Of a DNA stretch of 57,573 bases, positions 46,437 to 55,121 are shown in pieces; positions within the stretch are counted from its first letter, which is position 1; every line of letters begins with the position of its first letter. The translations under genes were made by a program, and so were the position numbers. The DNA is from Epilithonimonas bovis DSM 19482. Its GTDB lineage: Bacteria; Bacteroidota; Bacteroidia; Flavobacteriales; Weeksellaceae. The notes below the pieces were generated by a model, which was not told the origin of the DNA, searched no databases, and saw nothing but the letters and a program-made list of their open reading frames with translations. The DNA is taken from contig NZ_FTPU01000021.1 in assembly GCF_900108115.1 (NCBI RefSeq), forward strand, positions 1 to 57,573, written 5' to 3'.

Positions 46437-47150
46437 ATGGATTTAAAAGGTAAAAATGCCATCATCACTGGTGGAGGAAAAGGATTGGGGAAAGCTGTTG
46501 CACTGGCACTGGCCAATGAAGGTGTGAATGTAGGTATCACCGGAAGAAACGAAAATTATCTTAAAATAGCCGCGAATGAGCTGAAAGCAATTGGTGTGAA
46601 AGTCGCTTACGCCGTTTTCAGCGTCGATAACGAATTGGAAGTAAAAGCAGGCATCGAATCTCTGGCCAATGAGTTGGGAGGAATTGATATTTTGATTAAT
46701 AACGCCGGCATCGGAGACTTTGGCAGTATCGAGGAAATGCCTTCCGAAACATGGGAGCAGGTGATTAAAACCAATCTTTTTGGTGTTTATTTTACTTCAA
46801 AAGCGGTTTATCCTTTCCTTAAAGAAAAAGGCCAGGGCGATATAGTGAATGTTGCCTCTACAGCAGGTTTAAAAGGTGGCCCAAATATGTCGGCTTATGC
46901 AGCGTCCAAAGCGGCAGTGGTTTCTCTTTCGCAGTCTATGATGGCAGAATGGAGAAAACAAAACATCCGTGTAATTACACTGACGCCAAGTACAATCGCT
47001 TCTGATATGAGCATTAATGGTGGATTAACGGACGGTAATCCCGATAAAGTCCTGCAGCCGGAAGATTTTGCGGAATGGGTACGCGATATCCTCAAAATGA
47101 ACAGGAGAGCGATGATTGCCAATGCGTCTATTTTCTCTACCAATCCTTAA
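46437..47150 (+). CDS. Short-chain dehydrogenase/reductase (3-oxoacyl-ACP reductase-like)
   Basis: This 237-residue NAD(P)-dependent oxidoreductase has the classical SDR cofactor motif TGGGKGLG (11-18), NNAG (88-91), and the catalytic triad Ser141, Tyr154 and Lys158 in VASTAGLKG and SAYAASK. It resembles FabG and related ketoreductases most, but it is not in a fatty-acid cluster, so the substrate is open. It is monocistronic with its own promoter. The following sdaA gene also has a promoter. It is of usual length and ends shortly after RAMIANASIF. Confidence 0.92.
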   Translation: MDLKGKNAIITGGGKGLGKAVALALANEGVNVGITGRNENYLKIAANELKAIGVKVAYAVFSVDNELEVKAGIESLANELGGIDILINNAGIGDFGSIEEMPSETWEQVIKTNLFGVYFTSKAVYPFLKEKGQGDIVNVASTAGLKGGPNMSAYAASKAAVVSLSQSMMAEWRKQNIRVITLTPSTIASDMSINGGLTDGNPDKVLQPEDFAEWVRDILKMNRRAMIANASIFSTNP

Positions 47151-47162
47151 GAAATAATTAAG

Positions 47163-47194
47163 TTGCAGGTTTTTTAAAAAATCAATTACTTTTA
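47163..47194 (+). promoter_or_regulatory. Promoter of the serine dehydratase gene
   Basis: TTG (47163-47165), 21 bases, TACTTTTA (47187-47194), one base off consensus. ATG is 25 bases downstream. Confidence 0.5.
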
Positions 47195-47219
47195 CAGCAG
47201 ATAATTACTCTTCTGTTCA

Positions 47220-48638
47220 ATGGAGTCTATCAGTGTTTTTGATATTATAAAAATTGGCATCGGCCCGTCATCTTCCCACACAATGGGACCATGGAATGCT
47301 GCACAAATGTTTCTGGATCTTGTAAAAAGACACCGACCTTTACAGGAGGTCAAAGAAGTGTTTGTAGAATTTTTTGGCTCTCTGGCAAAAACAGGCATTG
47401 GGCACGGGACAGATATTGCCGGCATGTTGGGGCTGAGTGGCGAAAACTACCAAACCATCAATACCAATAAGATTGATGAAAAAATTGATAAAATAAAATC
47501 TGAACAACAGATCCATCTGGGTGGCGAAGTTTGGTTACCGTTTATCTATGGTCACCACTTGATTCTTAATAAAGAAAAATCTTTGGATTTTCATCCTAAC
47601 GGGATGATTTTCAAGGTAGTTTTTAAAGATGAAGAAGAGCTGAGTCAGGATTATTATTCGGTAGGAGGTGGTTTTGTGGCAACCCGCGAAGATAACTCTC
47701 TGCAAGACCGTTGCATAAGGACTTTATACCCTTGTCATCATGGCAAAGATATTCTCAATTATTGTGAAAAACTGAATCTTGATAAGATATCAGACTTGGT
47801 TTTGATGAACGAGGAGTCCTGGCGTACGCAGCAGGAAACAAAGGATAAAGCACTGGAAATTTGGGAAAGTATCAAAGATTGTGTTTACAGAAGCATTAAT
47901 AAAAAGGGGATTTTGCCGGGCGGCCTCAATGTAACCAGGCGCGCATCGGAGATGAATGAAAGATTACTCGGCACACAGGTTTACAAAAATAAAAATGAAT
48001 GGTTTGATATGGTTAAGCGCCAGGAAAAAACCTTTAATTCTGTCACCAAATGGGTGTCTTGTTTTGCGTTGGCAGTTAATGAAGAGAATGCTTCATTTGG
48101 AAGGATTATCACAGCGCCGACCAATGGGGCGAGTGGTGTAATACCGGCTGTGCTGATGTACGCGCAAACTTTTACAGATTATAATACGCAGGATGATATT
48201 ATCCGTTTTCTTTTGGTTGCAGGTGAGATCGGGACTATTTTCAAAAAAAATGCGACAATTTCTGCTGCTATGGGCGGTTGCCAGGCAGAAGTGGGCGTTT
48301 CTTCCGCAATGGCAGCGGCGGCACTCACGGAGATCTCAGGCGGCACGCCGGCTCAGGTTCTGATGGCAGCCGAGATTGCGATGGAGCATCATCTGGGCTT
48401 AACCTGTGATCCCATTGGCGGATTGGTGCAGATACCTTGTATCGAAAGGAATTCTATGGGTGCCATGAAGGCAATTACAGCATCGTCGTTGGCATTGGAC
48501 GGCGATCCGTCAAAAGCCAAAGTTTCTCTGGACAGTGTGATCCAATCGATGTGGGAAACAGCTCAGGACATGAATTCTAAATACAAGGAAACGTCCGAAG
48601 GAGGCCTTGCCGTTGCAGTAAACGTTGCAGAATGTTAA
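47220..48638 (+). CDS. sdaA: L-serine ammonia-lyase (iron-sulfur, single-chain)
   Basis: Deaminates L-serine to pyruvate and ammonia using an oxygen-sensitive [4Fe-4S] cluster. The 472-residue chain has the beta domain first (FDIIKIGIGPSSSHTMGPW) and the alpha domain second (APTNGASGVIPAVL, with the cluster region GGCQAEVGVSSAMAAAA and LTCDPIGGLVQIPCIERN). These supply the three conserved cysteines. The arrangement is the type II enzyme as in E. coli SdaA/SdaB. It is monocistronic, without a serine transporter nearby. Motifs and length are normal. Confidence 0.96.
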   Translation: MESISVFDIIKIGIGPSSSHTMGPWNAAQMFLDLVKRHRPLQEVKEVFVEFFGSLAKTGIGHGTDIAGMLGLSGENYQTINTNKIDEKIDKIKSEQQIHLGGEVWLPFIYGHHLILNKEKSLDFHPNGMIFKVVFKDEEELSQDYYSVGGGFVATREDNSLQDRCIRTLYPCHHGKDILNYCEKLNLDKISDLVLMNEESWRTQQETKDKALEIWESIKDCVYRSINKKGILPGGLNVTRRASEMNERLLGTQVYKNKNEWFDMVKRQEKTFNSVTKWVSCFALAVNEENASFGRIITAPTNGASGVIPAVLMYAQTFTDYNTQDDIIRFLLVAGEIGTIFKKNATISAAMGGCQAEVGVSSAMAAAALTEISGGTPAQVLMAAEIAMEHHLGLTCDPIGGLVQIPCIERNSMGAMKAITASSLALDGDPSKAKVSLDSVIQSMWETAQDMNSKYKETSEGGLAVAVNVAEC

Positions 48639-48663
48639 AATTTTAAAAAAAAGATTTAATTTT

Positions 48664-48677
48664 TACGGTTTACCGTA
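48664..48677. promoter_or_regulatory. Palindrome just upstream of the PEGA lipoprotein promoter
   Basis: TACGGT/ACCGTA with a 2-base TT centre, ending one base before the TTG -33 element. It is too short to be a strong terminator and lacks a T run, so an operator is the more natural reading. Confidence 0.4.
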
Positions 48678-48678
48678 A

Positions 48679-48707
48679 TTGTTGTTAAGGTTTTTAAAGT
48701 ATATTTG
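48679..48707 (+). promoter_or_regulatory. Promoter of the PEGA lipoprotein gene
   Basis: TTG (48679-48681), 18 bases, TATATTTG (48700-48707), a full match. ATG is 27 bases downstream. Confidence 0.65.
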
Positions 48708-48734
48708 CCAAAAATTAATTTAAAAATCTAAACT

Positions 48735-49112
48735 ATGAAAAAAATCTTTACTGTTGCTTGTGCACTTAGTGTCATTCTTTCTACAACATCATGTGCTACA
48801 ATTTTTACAGGATCCAAAGATTCAATTACTTTTAATACAAAACCAGAAGGAGCGAAGGTGATCTTTCAGGGTGTTGAGAAGTGTGTTACGCCTTGTACTA
48901 CAGAGTTTCAGAGAACTTTGGGTAAGCGTACGGTAGAAATCAAAAAAGATGGCTTTGAGTCTAAGGAGGTGAAATTAGAAAAAAACTTTAATGCTGTGAC
49001 TTTGGTTAACCTTATTTTCGGTGGTATTATTGGATTTGGTATCGACTTGGGTACCGGGGCATTTTTAAAATACGATCCAAAAACTTATACTGTGGAGCTA
49101 AAGCAGAATTAA
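48735..49112 (+). CDS. PEGA-domain lipoprotein of unknown function
   Basis: The 125-residue envelope protein has a lipobox-like TTSCA (Cys20), then a PEGA-type repeat (SITFNTKPEGAKVIFQG with a Cys pair VEKCVTPCTTEF, and KRTVEIKKDGFES). A hydrophobic stretch NLIFGGIIGFGIDLGTGAFL (about 91-110) and a short tail YDPKTYTVEL follow. PEGA repeats are thought to pack on surface layers or cell-wall components. The two cysteines five residues apart may form a disulfide. It is monocistronic, with its own promoter, an upstream palindrome and a strong terminator. No pathway link is visible. Confidence 0.8.
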   Translation: MKKIFTVACALSVILSTTSCATIFTGSKDSITFNTKPEGAKVIFQGVEKCVTPCTTEFQRTLGKRTVEIKKDGFESKEVKLEKNFNAVTLVNLIFGGIIGFGIDLGTGAFLKYDPKTYTVELKQN

Positions 49113-49130
49113 TATTTTGATTCCTAATAT

Positions 49131-49172
49131 AAAACCTCATCAGAAATCATAACCTCTGATGAGGTTTTTTTT
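49131..49172 (+). terminator. Terminator of the PEGA lipoprotein gene
   Basis: Perfect 14-bp stem (49131-49144 with 49155-49168; core CCTCATCAGA/TCTGATGAGG), 10-nt loop, T run. Confidence 0.93.
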
Positions 49173-49282
49173 ATTTATAATCTGACCAATACAAAGACTG
49201 TATAGTGACTTGGATATATTAATTATTCATTAATAACAAATCCTTAAAAAAGAAGGCATTACATTATCAAAAATAAAATTCG

Positions 49283-49290
49283 TATCTTTG
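49283..49290 (+). promoter_or_regulatory. -7 box of the DEAD-box helicase gene
   Basis: TATCTTTG, a full match, 22 bases before ATG. No cold-shock-type long leader follows. Confidence 0.6.
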
Positions 49291-49312
49291 CAACAAATTA
49301 GACGATCTTTAA

Positions 49313-50995
49313 ATGAATTTATTTACGGAATCCAATCTAAGTCCTGAAGTTCTTCAGGCTATTGGCGACCTCGGCTTCGTAGAGCCGACAGAAATCCAAA
49401 AACAGACTATTCCTTTTATCTCTACAGATACTCGCGATCTTATCGCACTTGCGGCAACAGGAACAGGCAAAACAGCAGCATTTTCGCTTCCGATTTTGGA
49501 TATGATAGACGACAGCAGTCGTAAAATCCAATTATTGGTGCTTTGCCCTACTCGTGAACTTTGCCTTCAGATTACCAAAGACATCAAAAATTACACGAAA
49601 TACCTTAAAAACATCAAAACTACTGCAGTTTATGGTGGCAGCAGCATTATGGACCAGATCCGCTCCTTGCGGGACAAGCCACAGATTATTGTGGGAACTC
49701 CGGGGCGTGTGATAGACATGATCGGCAGAAAAGCACTCGATTTTTCTGACGTGCAATGGGTAGTTTTGGATGAAGCAGATGAGATGCTTTCCATGGGTTT
49801 CAAAGATGATTTGGAAACTATTCTTAGCGAAACGCCGGAAACTAAGCAGACTTTTCTTTTCTCTGCAACAATGAGCAAAGAAGTAGAACGTATTTCTAAA
49901 AACTATTTGACCAATCCACACAGGATCTCTGTTGGATCAATCAATGCCGTTAAGAAAAATATCAAGCACGAATATTATGTAGTAGGGTACAGGCAGAAAA
50001 AAGATGCTCTTAAGAGATTAATTGATTCAAACCCGAATCAATATTCAATTATCTTTTGCAGAACCAGAATGGAGACGCAGGAGATTGCAGATTTCTTGAT
50101 GCAGAACGGATATGCAGCAGATGCACTACATGGCGATCTTTCTCAGGCGCAGAGAGATACTGTGATGAAGAAATTCCGTCTGAAAAATATCGATATTTTG
50201 GTTGCAACAGACGTTGCAGCAAGAGGTTTGGATGTGGACTCTTTGACCCACGTTATCCACTTCTCTTTACCGGATGATCCGGAAGTGTTCGTTCACAGGA
50301 GCGGAAGAACCGGTCGTGCTGGTAAAGACGGTATCTCTATGGCTTTAATCAAACCGGAAGAAAGCAGAAAACTGAAACAGATTAAATCTGAAACCAAGAT
50401 TGAGATGACTGAGAAGAACATCCCGACTGGTGAAGAAATTATCAAAGCTCAGGTAGGCGGTGTTTTTGAAAAACTATTTACTGAACACGAGAATGTCTTT
50501 GATTTTGACCAAAGCCTGATTCCTGATCTTACCAACTTTACAAAAGAGCAGTTGGTACATCAGTTATTGCAGTTCCAGTTGAAAGAGATGGCGACATACT
50601 ATCAGAACAGGAATGATATTACTGAACAAAAATTCAGCAGAGACGAGAAACCGAGCAGAAGAGAGCGTGGCAGAGACCGCGAAAGAGGTAGCGAGCGCAG
50701 TGGTGACAGAAGGGAGAGAAGCGACAGAAGCAGCAAGCCAAGACGCAAAAATGAAGATATGGTGAGGTTCTTTTTCAACCTTGGGAAGAGAGATCAACTG
50801 AAAAAAATGGACATGCTGGAAATCATTAACAAAGCGACATCCAAATCTAAAAAAAGAGCGGATATCGGTGATATAGAAATCCTGGACAAGTTTAGCTTTT
50901 TCGAAATAGAAAAGTCTTTCAAAAATGAAGTTATGAGCGGATTAAGCGACATGAAGTTTCGGGGAAAAGAAATGCGCGCAGAAGTTGCGAATTAA
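49313..50995 (+). CDS. DEAD-box RNA helicase with DbpA-type C-terminal domain
   Basis: ATP-dependent RNA unwinding, probably in ribosome assembly or mRNA turnover. The 560-residue protein has the Q-motif region (GFVEPTEIQKQTIP), Walker A AATGTGKT (47-54), DEAD (153-156), SAT in FLFSATMS, and HRSGRTGRAGKDG (motif VI). A low-complexity Arg/Ser/Glu-rich linker follows (about 445-487, e.g. RRERGRDRERGSERSGD), then a compact domain (VRFFFNLGKRDQLKKMDML onward) resembling the RNA-binding domain of DbpA/CsdA. The DeaD/CsdA type seems the closest, but the exact paralog cannot be set without a tree. Confidence 0.94.
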   Translation: MNLFTESNLSPEVLQAIGDLGFVEPTEIQKQTIPFISTDTRDLIALAATGTGKTAAFSLPILDMIDDSSRKIQLLVLCPTRELCLQITKDIKNYTKYLKNIKTTAVYGGSSIMDQIRSLRDKPQIIVGTPGRVIDMIGRKALDFSDVQWVVLDEADEMLSMGFKDDLETILSETPETKQTFLFSATMSKEVERISKNYLTNPHRISVGSINAVKKNIKHEYYVVGYRQKKDALKRLIDSNPNQYSIIFCRTRMETQEIADFLMQNGYAADALHGDLSQAQRDTVMKKFRLKNIDILVATDVAARGLDVDSLTHVIHFSLPDDPEVFVHRSGRTGRAGKDGISMALIKPEESRKLKQIKSETKIEMTEKNIPTGEEIIKAQVGGVFEKLFTEHENVFDFDQSLIPDLTNFTKEQLVHQLLQFQLKEMATYYQNRNDITEQKFSRDEKPSRRERGRDRERGSERSGDRRERSDRSSKPRRKNEDMVRFFFNLGKRDQLKKMDMLEIINKATSKSKKRADIGDIEILDKFSFFEIEKSFKNEVMSGLSDMKFRGKEMRAEVAN

Positions 50996-51032
50996 GAACC
51001 GATCTGTAATTTCCTGATCAAAAATAATATGT

Positions 51033-51058
51033 AAAAACCTGTTAATCAACAGGTTTTT
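51033..51058 (+). terminator. Terminator of the helicase gene
   Basis: Perfect 11-bp stem AAAAACCTGTT/AACAGGTTTTT (51033-51043 with 51048-51058), 4-nt loop. Confidence 0.92.
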
Positions 51059-51144
51059 GCTGTTTTTATTCTTAATGAAAAATTAATATTAAAGTTTCTC
51101 CGAGACTTGGTTTTTTATCATATTTGCACAAATTAACTAAAAAA

Positions 51145-51783
51145 ATGGGGATAGGTAATATTTTCAGGGCTTTTCAGCCAAAAGATAAAATCTTCTTTGA
51201 CTTGTTTCTTCAGGTCGCAGATACACTGGTACAGATGTCCAAAAACTTCCACGAGGGATTGCTTGAGTTTGATATCAATGACGAGACGTTGCTCAATCAG
51301 ATGAGTGATTTTGAACATCAAATGGATGATCTTACCCACGAGATTTTTGTACAGCTGGGCAAAAACTTTATCACACCGTTTGACCGTGAGGATATCAACT
51401 ATCTTGCATCTGGCTTGGATGATATTGCAGATTACATCTATGCTTCAGCAAAATATATCTATTTGTATAAAAGCCCTGAGAACAAAGTTTACTCAGAGTT
51501 TTCTCTTTTGATCTACAAGTCTTGTCTCGAAGTTAAAAAAGCGTTGGAAAACCTAAAAGATTTCAGAAACCCTGCAGAAGTAAAAGAGTCTTGCATCAAG
51601 ATCAATTCTTATGAGAATATTGCTGATGATGTATTGAGCCAAGCCATCGTTAGGCTTTTTGAAACTAATGATGCCATTCTTATCATCAAGCAAAAATCTA
51701 TTCTTGAGTATCTGGAAGTAGTAACTGACAAAGCAGAAGATGTAGCCAATACAATGGAAAGCATCGTTATAAAATACGCTTAG
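51145..51783 (+). CDS. DUF47 (PhoU-like) accessory protein of Pit phosphate transport
   Basis: The 212-residue all-helical protein of the DUF47/PhoU-like family begins with MGIGNIFRAFQPKDKIFFDL. It has the family metal-binding pattern with conserved acidic helices (FEHQMDDLTHEIFVQLGKNF, then TPFDREDINYLASGLDDIADY). Members are nearly always encoded beside a Pit transporter, as here, 22 bases upstream of it, and are thought to modulate its activity. I start at ATG 51145; a TTG seven codons upstream falls in the promoter-like CATATTTG. It is co-transcribed with the transporter. Confidence 0.93.
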   Translation: MGIGNIFRAFQPKDKIFFDLFLQVADTLVQMSKNFHEGLLEFDINDETLLNQMSDFEHQMDDLTHEIFVQLGKNFITPFDREDINYLASGLDDIADYIYASAKYIYLYKSPENKVYSEFSLLIYKSCLEVKKALENLKDFRNPAEVKESCIKINSYENIADDVLSQAIVRLFETNDAILIIKQKSILEYLEVVTDKAEDVANTMESIVIKYA

Positions 51784-51805
51784 GCGTTAACCTAAAATTA
51801 TACGA

Positions 51806-52951
51806 ATGGATTTTCCTATTCTACTTATTATTATCATTGCGCTTGCCCTTATATTTGATTACATTAATGGTTTTCATGATGCGGCAAACTCAATAGCAAC
51901 CATCGTTTCTACCAAAGTTTTGACACCTTTCCAGGCGGTACTTTGGGCAGCACTTTGGAACTTTGCTGCATTTTTCCTCGCAGCTTACATTTTGCCGGGT
52001 GGTTTTAAAATTGGTAATACAATCGCAAAAACCGTCAGCGAAAATTATATAACACTCGAGGTTATTTTCTCAGGGCTTTTGGCAGCTATCCTTTGGAATC
52101 TTTTAACCTGGTGGTTCGGGATACCCTCATCATCTTCCCATACATTGATTGGTGGCTTTATAGGTGCAGCTCTGATGCATGCGCTGCTGATAGATTATCA
52201 TCAGATTACGTTGGCTCAGCCAGATCTTTCGTTTTATGACAGGCTGTCATTGGCTTTCAAACAATTATTTGGACAGGATGTGGTGAAGTTCAAAGTTGTC
52301 ATCCCTATTTTCTTGTTTATCTTCCTTGCGCCGCTTATCGGGATGGTAATTTCCATCATTATTACCTTGCTGATTATTCAGGCTTACAAGAAGAGTAATC
52401 CACACAAGGCAGAAAGGCATTTTAAGAAATTACAACTCGTATCGTCTGCACTGTTTAGTTTGGGGCATGGCCTCAATGATGCACAGAAGGTAATGGGGAT
52501 CATTGGAGCTGCGGCGATTTTTTACCATGTTAATTTGATCAATGATCCGTTATATGTTAACCTCCCATCTGCAGACCGTTTTAATTTCTTTACAGAACAT
52601 TATCTTTGGGTACCGTTGGTTTCGTTTGTAGCGATCGCACTGGGAACCATGAGTGGTGGATGGAAGATCATCAAAACCATGGGTACCAGGATTACCAAAG
52701 TAACACCGCTGGAAGGTGTAGCTGCGGAATCTGCTGGAGCTTTAACACTGTTCATAACAGACCATTTTGGTATTCCCGTTTCTACAACACACACCGTTAC
52801 AGGATCAATTATTGGGGTAGGGCTTACCAAAAGGATATCTGCGGTAAGGTGGGGTGTAACCGTAAGTCTGCTTTGGGCTTGGGTTCTAACCATACCAGTA
52901 TCTGCAGTTGTTGCAGGAGTTACCTATTTTCTGGTATCCCTTATTAAGTAG
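51806..52951 (+). CDS. Inorganic phosphate transporter (PiT family)
   Basis: A low-affinity inner-membrane phosphate (metal-phosphate) symporter. The 381-residue protein has about ten hydrophobic segments and both copies of the PiT signature: FDYINGFHDAANSIAT (about 17-32) and SLGHGLNDAQKVMGIIG (about 215-231). GIPSSSSHTLIGG and GIPVSTTHTVTGSI act as the paired re-entrant motifs. It forms a two-gene unit with DUF47. Together with the phosphoesterases at 39-46 kb it could handle released phosphate, although it is 5 kb away and separately transcribed. Confidence 0.96.
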   Translation: MDFPILLIIIIALALIFDYINGFHDAANSIATIVSTKVLTPFQAVLWAALWNFAAFFLAAYILPGGFKIGNTIAKTVSENYITLEVIFSGLLAAILWNLLTWWFGIPSSSSHTLIGGFIGAALMHALLIDYHQITLAQPDLSFYDRLSLAFKQLFGQDVVKFKVVIPIFLFIFLAPLIGMVISIIITLLIIQAYKKSNPHKAERHFKKLQLVSSALFSLGHGLNDAQKVMGIIGAAAIFYHVNLINDPLYVNLPSADRFNFFTEHYLWVPLVSFVAIALGTMSGGWKIIKTMGTRITKVTPLEGVAAESAGALTLFITDHFGIPVSTTHTVTGSIIGVGLTKRISAVRWGVTVSLLWAWVLTIPVSAVVAGVTYFLVSLIK

Positions 52952-52980
52952 CTTTTTAAATAACAATATTGACTAATGTA

Positions 52981-53009
52981 AAAACTTTGCCTTATTTGGC
53001 AGAGTTTTT
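52981..53009 (+). terminator. Terminator of the DUF47-Pit operon
   Basis: 11-bp stem AAAACTTTGCC/GGCAGAGTTTT (one T-G), 6-nt loop, T run. Confidence 0.88.
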
Positions 53010-53033
53010 ATTTTTTAAAAGTATGCAAAACCG

Positions 53034-53041
53034 TATTTTTG
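53034..53041 (+). promoter_or_regulatory. -7 box of the polyprenyl synthase gene
   Basis: TATTTTTG, a full match, 19 bases before the ATG. Confidence 0.6.
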
Positions 53042-53060
53042 CAGTAAACAATTTTTTTAA

Positions 53061-54032
53061 ATGGAATTCCTGGATCAGTATCAGACAATCGTAGCAGAAG
53101 CTATAGAAAAATATACTTTTAAAAATAAGCCCGACGAGCTTTACAGCCCGATGAATTATATCATTTCCCATGGTGGGAAACGCCTTCGCCCGATCATGGT
53201 TCTGATGGCCTGTGATCTCTTCAAAGGTAATCTGGAAGATGCCATGAAACCCGCACTGGCCATAGAGTTTTTCCATAATTTTACGTTAATCCATGATGAT
53301 ATTATGGATGAAGCTCCTCTAAGAAGGAATAAACCAACCATCCACACTTTGCACGGGATCAATGTTGGGATTCTTTCCGGAGATGCGCTTTTGATCAAGG
53401 CTTACCAGTTTTTTGAGGATCTCGAGCCGGAGCTTTTCAAAAAATGTATCAAAATATTTTCGGAGACTGGAGCTGTGCTTTGCGAAGGTCAGCAGCTGGA
53501 CATCAACTTCGAGAATATGTCCAATGTTACTTATGATGATTATATCAAAATGATTACCTACAAGACAGGTGTTCTCAGTGCTTCGTCTTTCCAGATTGGT
53601 GCATTGATAGCCGGTGCTTCGGAAAAGGATGCCGAGGCGATGTACAATTTTGGTAAGCATATTGGGATTGCCTTTCAGATTATGGATGATTACCTGGATG
53701 TTTTTGGAAATCAGGAGCAGTTTGGTAAAAAACATGCCGGTGATATCTACGAAAACAAAAAGACAATTCTCTACCTTTTGGCTCTGGAGCATGCTAATGA
53801 GCAGGAGTTATCAGAACTTAACTATTGGTTTTCCAAAAAGACAGATAACATTGATAAAGTATACAGTGTCGAGAAAATTTTCCGAAGGACCAAAGTGGAT
53901 GATAAAGTCCTTCGCCTGATCCAGAAGCATAACGAGATAGGGCAGAGTTATCTGGAGAAAATTGATCTTCCGGAGGAAAGAAAACTGCCGTTCCGTGAAC
54001 TGGCCAACTATCTTTTGAGAAGAGAATCATAA
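53061..54032 (+). CDS. Polyprenyl (trans-prenyl) diphosphate synthase
   Basis: Condenses isopentenyl diphosphate onto an allylic diphosphate to give a longer isoprenoid such as farnesyl, geranylgeranyl or octaprenyl diphosphate. The 323-residue protein has GGKRLRP (38-44), the first aspartate-rich motif DDIMD (79-83) followed by RR, and the second DDYLDVFG (about 213-220). The sequence alone does not fix product chain length; Bacteroidota of this type often make menaquinone or carotenoid precursors. It has its own promoter, and GSCFA and TatD genes follow on the same strand. Confidence 0.94.
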   Translation: MEFLDQYQTIVAEAIEKYTFKNKPDELYSPMNYIISHGGKRLRPIMVLMACDLFKGNLEDAMKPALAIEFFHNFTLIHDDIMDEAPLRRNKPTIHTLHGINVGILSGDALLIKAYQFFEDLEPELFKKCIKIFSETGAVLCEGQQLDINFENMSNVTYDDYIKMITYKTGVLSASSFQIGALIAGASEKDAEAMYNFGKHIGIAFQIMDDYLDVFGNQEQFGKKHAGDIYENKKTILYLLALEHANEQELSELNYWFSKKTDNIDKVYSVEKIFRRTKVDDKVLRLIQKHNEIGQSYLEKIDLPEERKLPFRELANYLLRRES

Positions 54033-54045
54033 TATAACAAGTATT

Positions 54046-54084
54046 AATTGACCAATGCAACTGTAATCCAAGCATTGGTTAATT
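54046..54084. repeat. Stem-loop between the polyprenyl synthase and GSCFA genes
   Basis: AATTGACCAATGC (54046-54058) pairs with GCATTGGTTAATT (54072-54084) with one G-T. The loop is 13 nt. There is no T run, so it is not a standard terminator. Confidence 0.55.
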
Positions 54085-54114
54085 GCTACATTGGTAAATT
54101 GTTAAATCGAAATA

Positions 54115-55068
54115 ATGAAATTCCGTACAGAAGTCGAGATTAATGAAAGTGAAAAAAAACTGGGGATAGAAGATTGTATTTTTTCTATAGGATCCTGTTT
54201 TGCATCGGAAATGCACGAGAAGTTTTCCGAAGGCCAGATCCAGTCCCTCAGCAATCCGTTTGGGACGGTCTTCAATCCATATTCTATCCTGCAGGCGGTG
54301 AAGCAGGTTTATGATGCCAAAGAATATCAGGAGAATGATCTGATTTTGGCCAACGATAGCTATATCAGTCTCGATCATCATTCCTCCTTTGATTCCCGTT
54401 TTGCGCATATCACACTTGATAAAATCAATAAAAATATAGAGGAGGCCAATCAGTTTTTGCAGAACACCGGTTTTGTGATTATCACCTTTGGCACGTCCTA
54501 TATCTATGAGTTTTTACCACAAAACAGGTTGGTTGCCAATTGTCACAAGATACCGCAGAAGTTTTTTGAAAAACGGTTTTTATCCCATCAGGAGTTAACC
54601 GAATCTATTGGTAAAACCATCGACCTGCTGCTGGATATTTGTAAAGATGATGTTCAGATTTTGTTCACGGTTTCGCCGGTGCGTCATACAAAAGACGGCA
54701 TGGTAGAAAACCAGTTAAGCAAATCAAAATTAATCACTGCAATCCACGAGTCGGTTTCTGGTAAAGAAAATTGCCATTATCTGCCTGTTTACGAAATACT
54801 GATGGATGACCTTCGGGATTACCGTTTCTACAAGGATGATCTCATCCATCCCAATTCACAGGCAGTTCAGTATGTTTGGGAAAAGTTTGGGAATGCCTAT
54901 TTTTCTGATGAAGCCAAGGTTTTTATTAATGAAAATAATAAAATTATGACAGCTCTTAATCATAAAACCGCCGACGATAAAAATCCTAAGTATCAGGAGT
55001 TTTTAGATAAAATCAATGCCAGAATTGTTGCACAACAGCAAAAAGTGAAACACAAGATATTCAGCTAA
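54115..55068 (+). CDS. GSCFA-domain protein
   Basis: The 317-residue protein carries the family-defining motif IGSCFASEM (residues 25-33). It later has FGTSYIYEF, an internal TVSPVRHTKDG and LIHPNSQAVQYVWEKF. These block positions (Ser, Gly/Asn, Asp-His) recall SGNH/GDSL hydrolases, so an esterase-like role is plausible, but GSCFA proteins have no established function. It sits in a same-strand run between the prenyl synthase and TatD genes, with short spacers. It is cytoplasmic, as no signal peptide is present. Confidence 0.88.
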   Translation: MKFRTEVEINESEKKLGIEDCIFSIGSCFASEMHEKFSEGQIQSLSNPFGTVFNPYSILQAVKQVYDAKEYQENDLILANDSYISLDHHSSFDSRFAHITLDKINKNIEEANQFLQNTGFVIITFGTSYIYEFLPQNRLVANCHKIPQKFFEKRFLSHQELTESIGKTIDLLLDICKDDVQILFTVSPVRHTKDGMVENQLSKSKLITAIHESVSGKENCHYLPVYEILMDDLRDYRFYKDDLIHPNSQAVQYVWEKFGNAYFSDEAKVFINENNKIMTALNHKTADDKNPKYQEFLDKINARIVAQQQKVKHKIFS

Positions 55069-55121
55069 TTGCTCTTGGCTGATCGCTATTAGCTATTTGC
55101 CAATTGCCAGTCGCAAACATT

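Noticed and set aside
49170-49312. Cold-shock-type leader RNA before the DEAD-box helicase
   Set aside because: A full -7 box lies 22 bases before ATG, leaving no room for a long structured leader.
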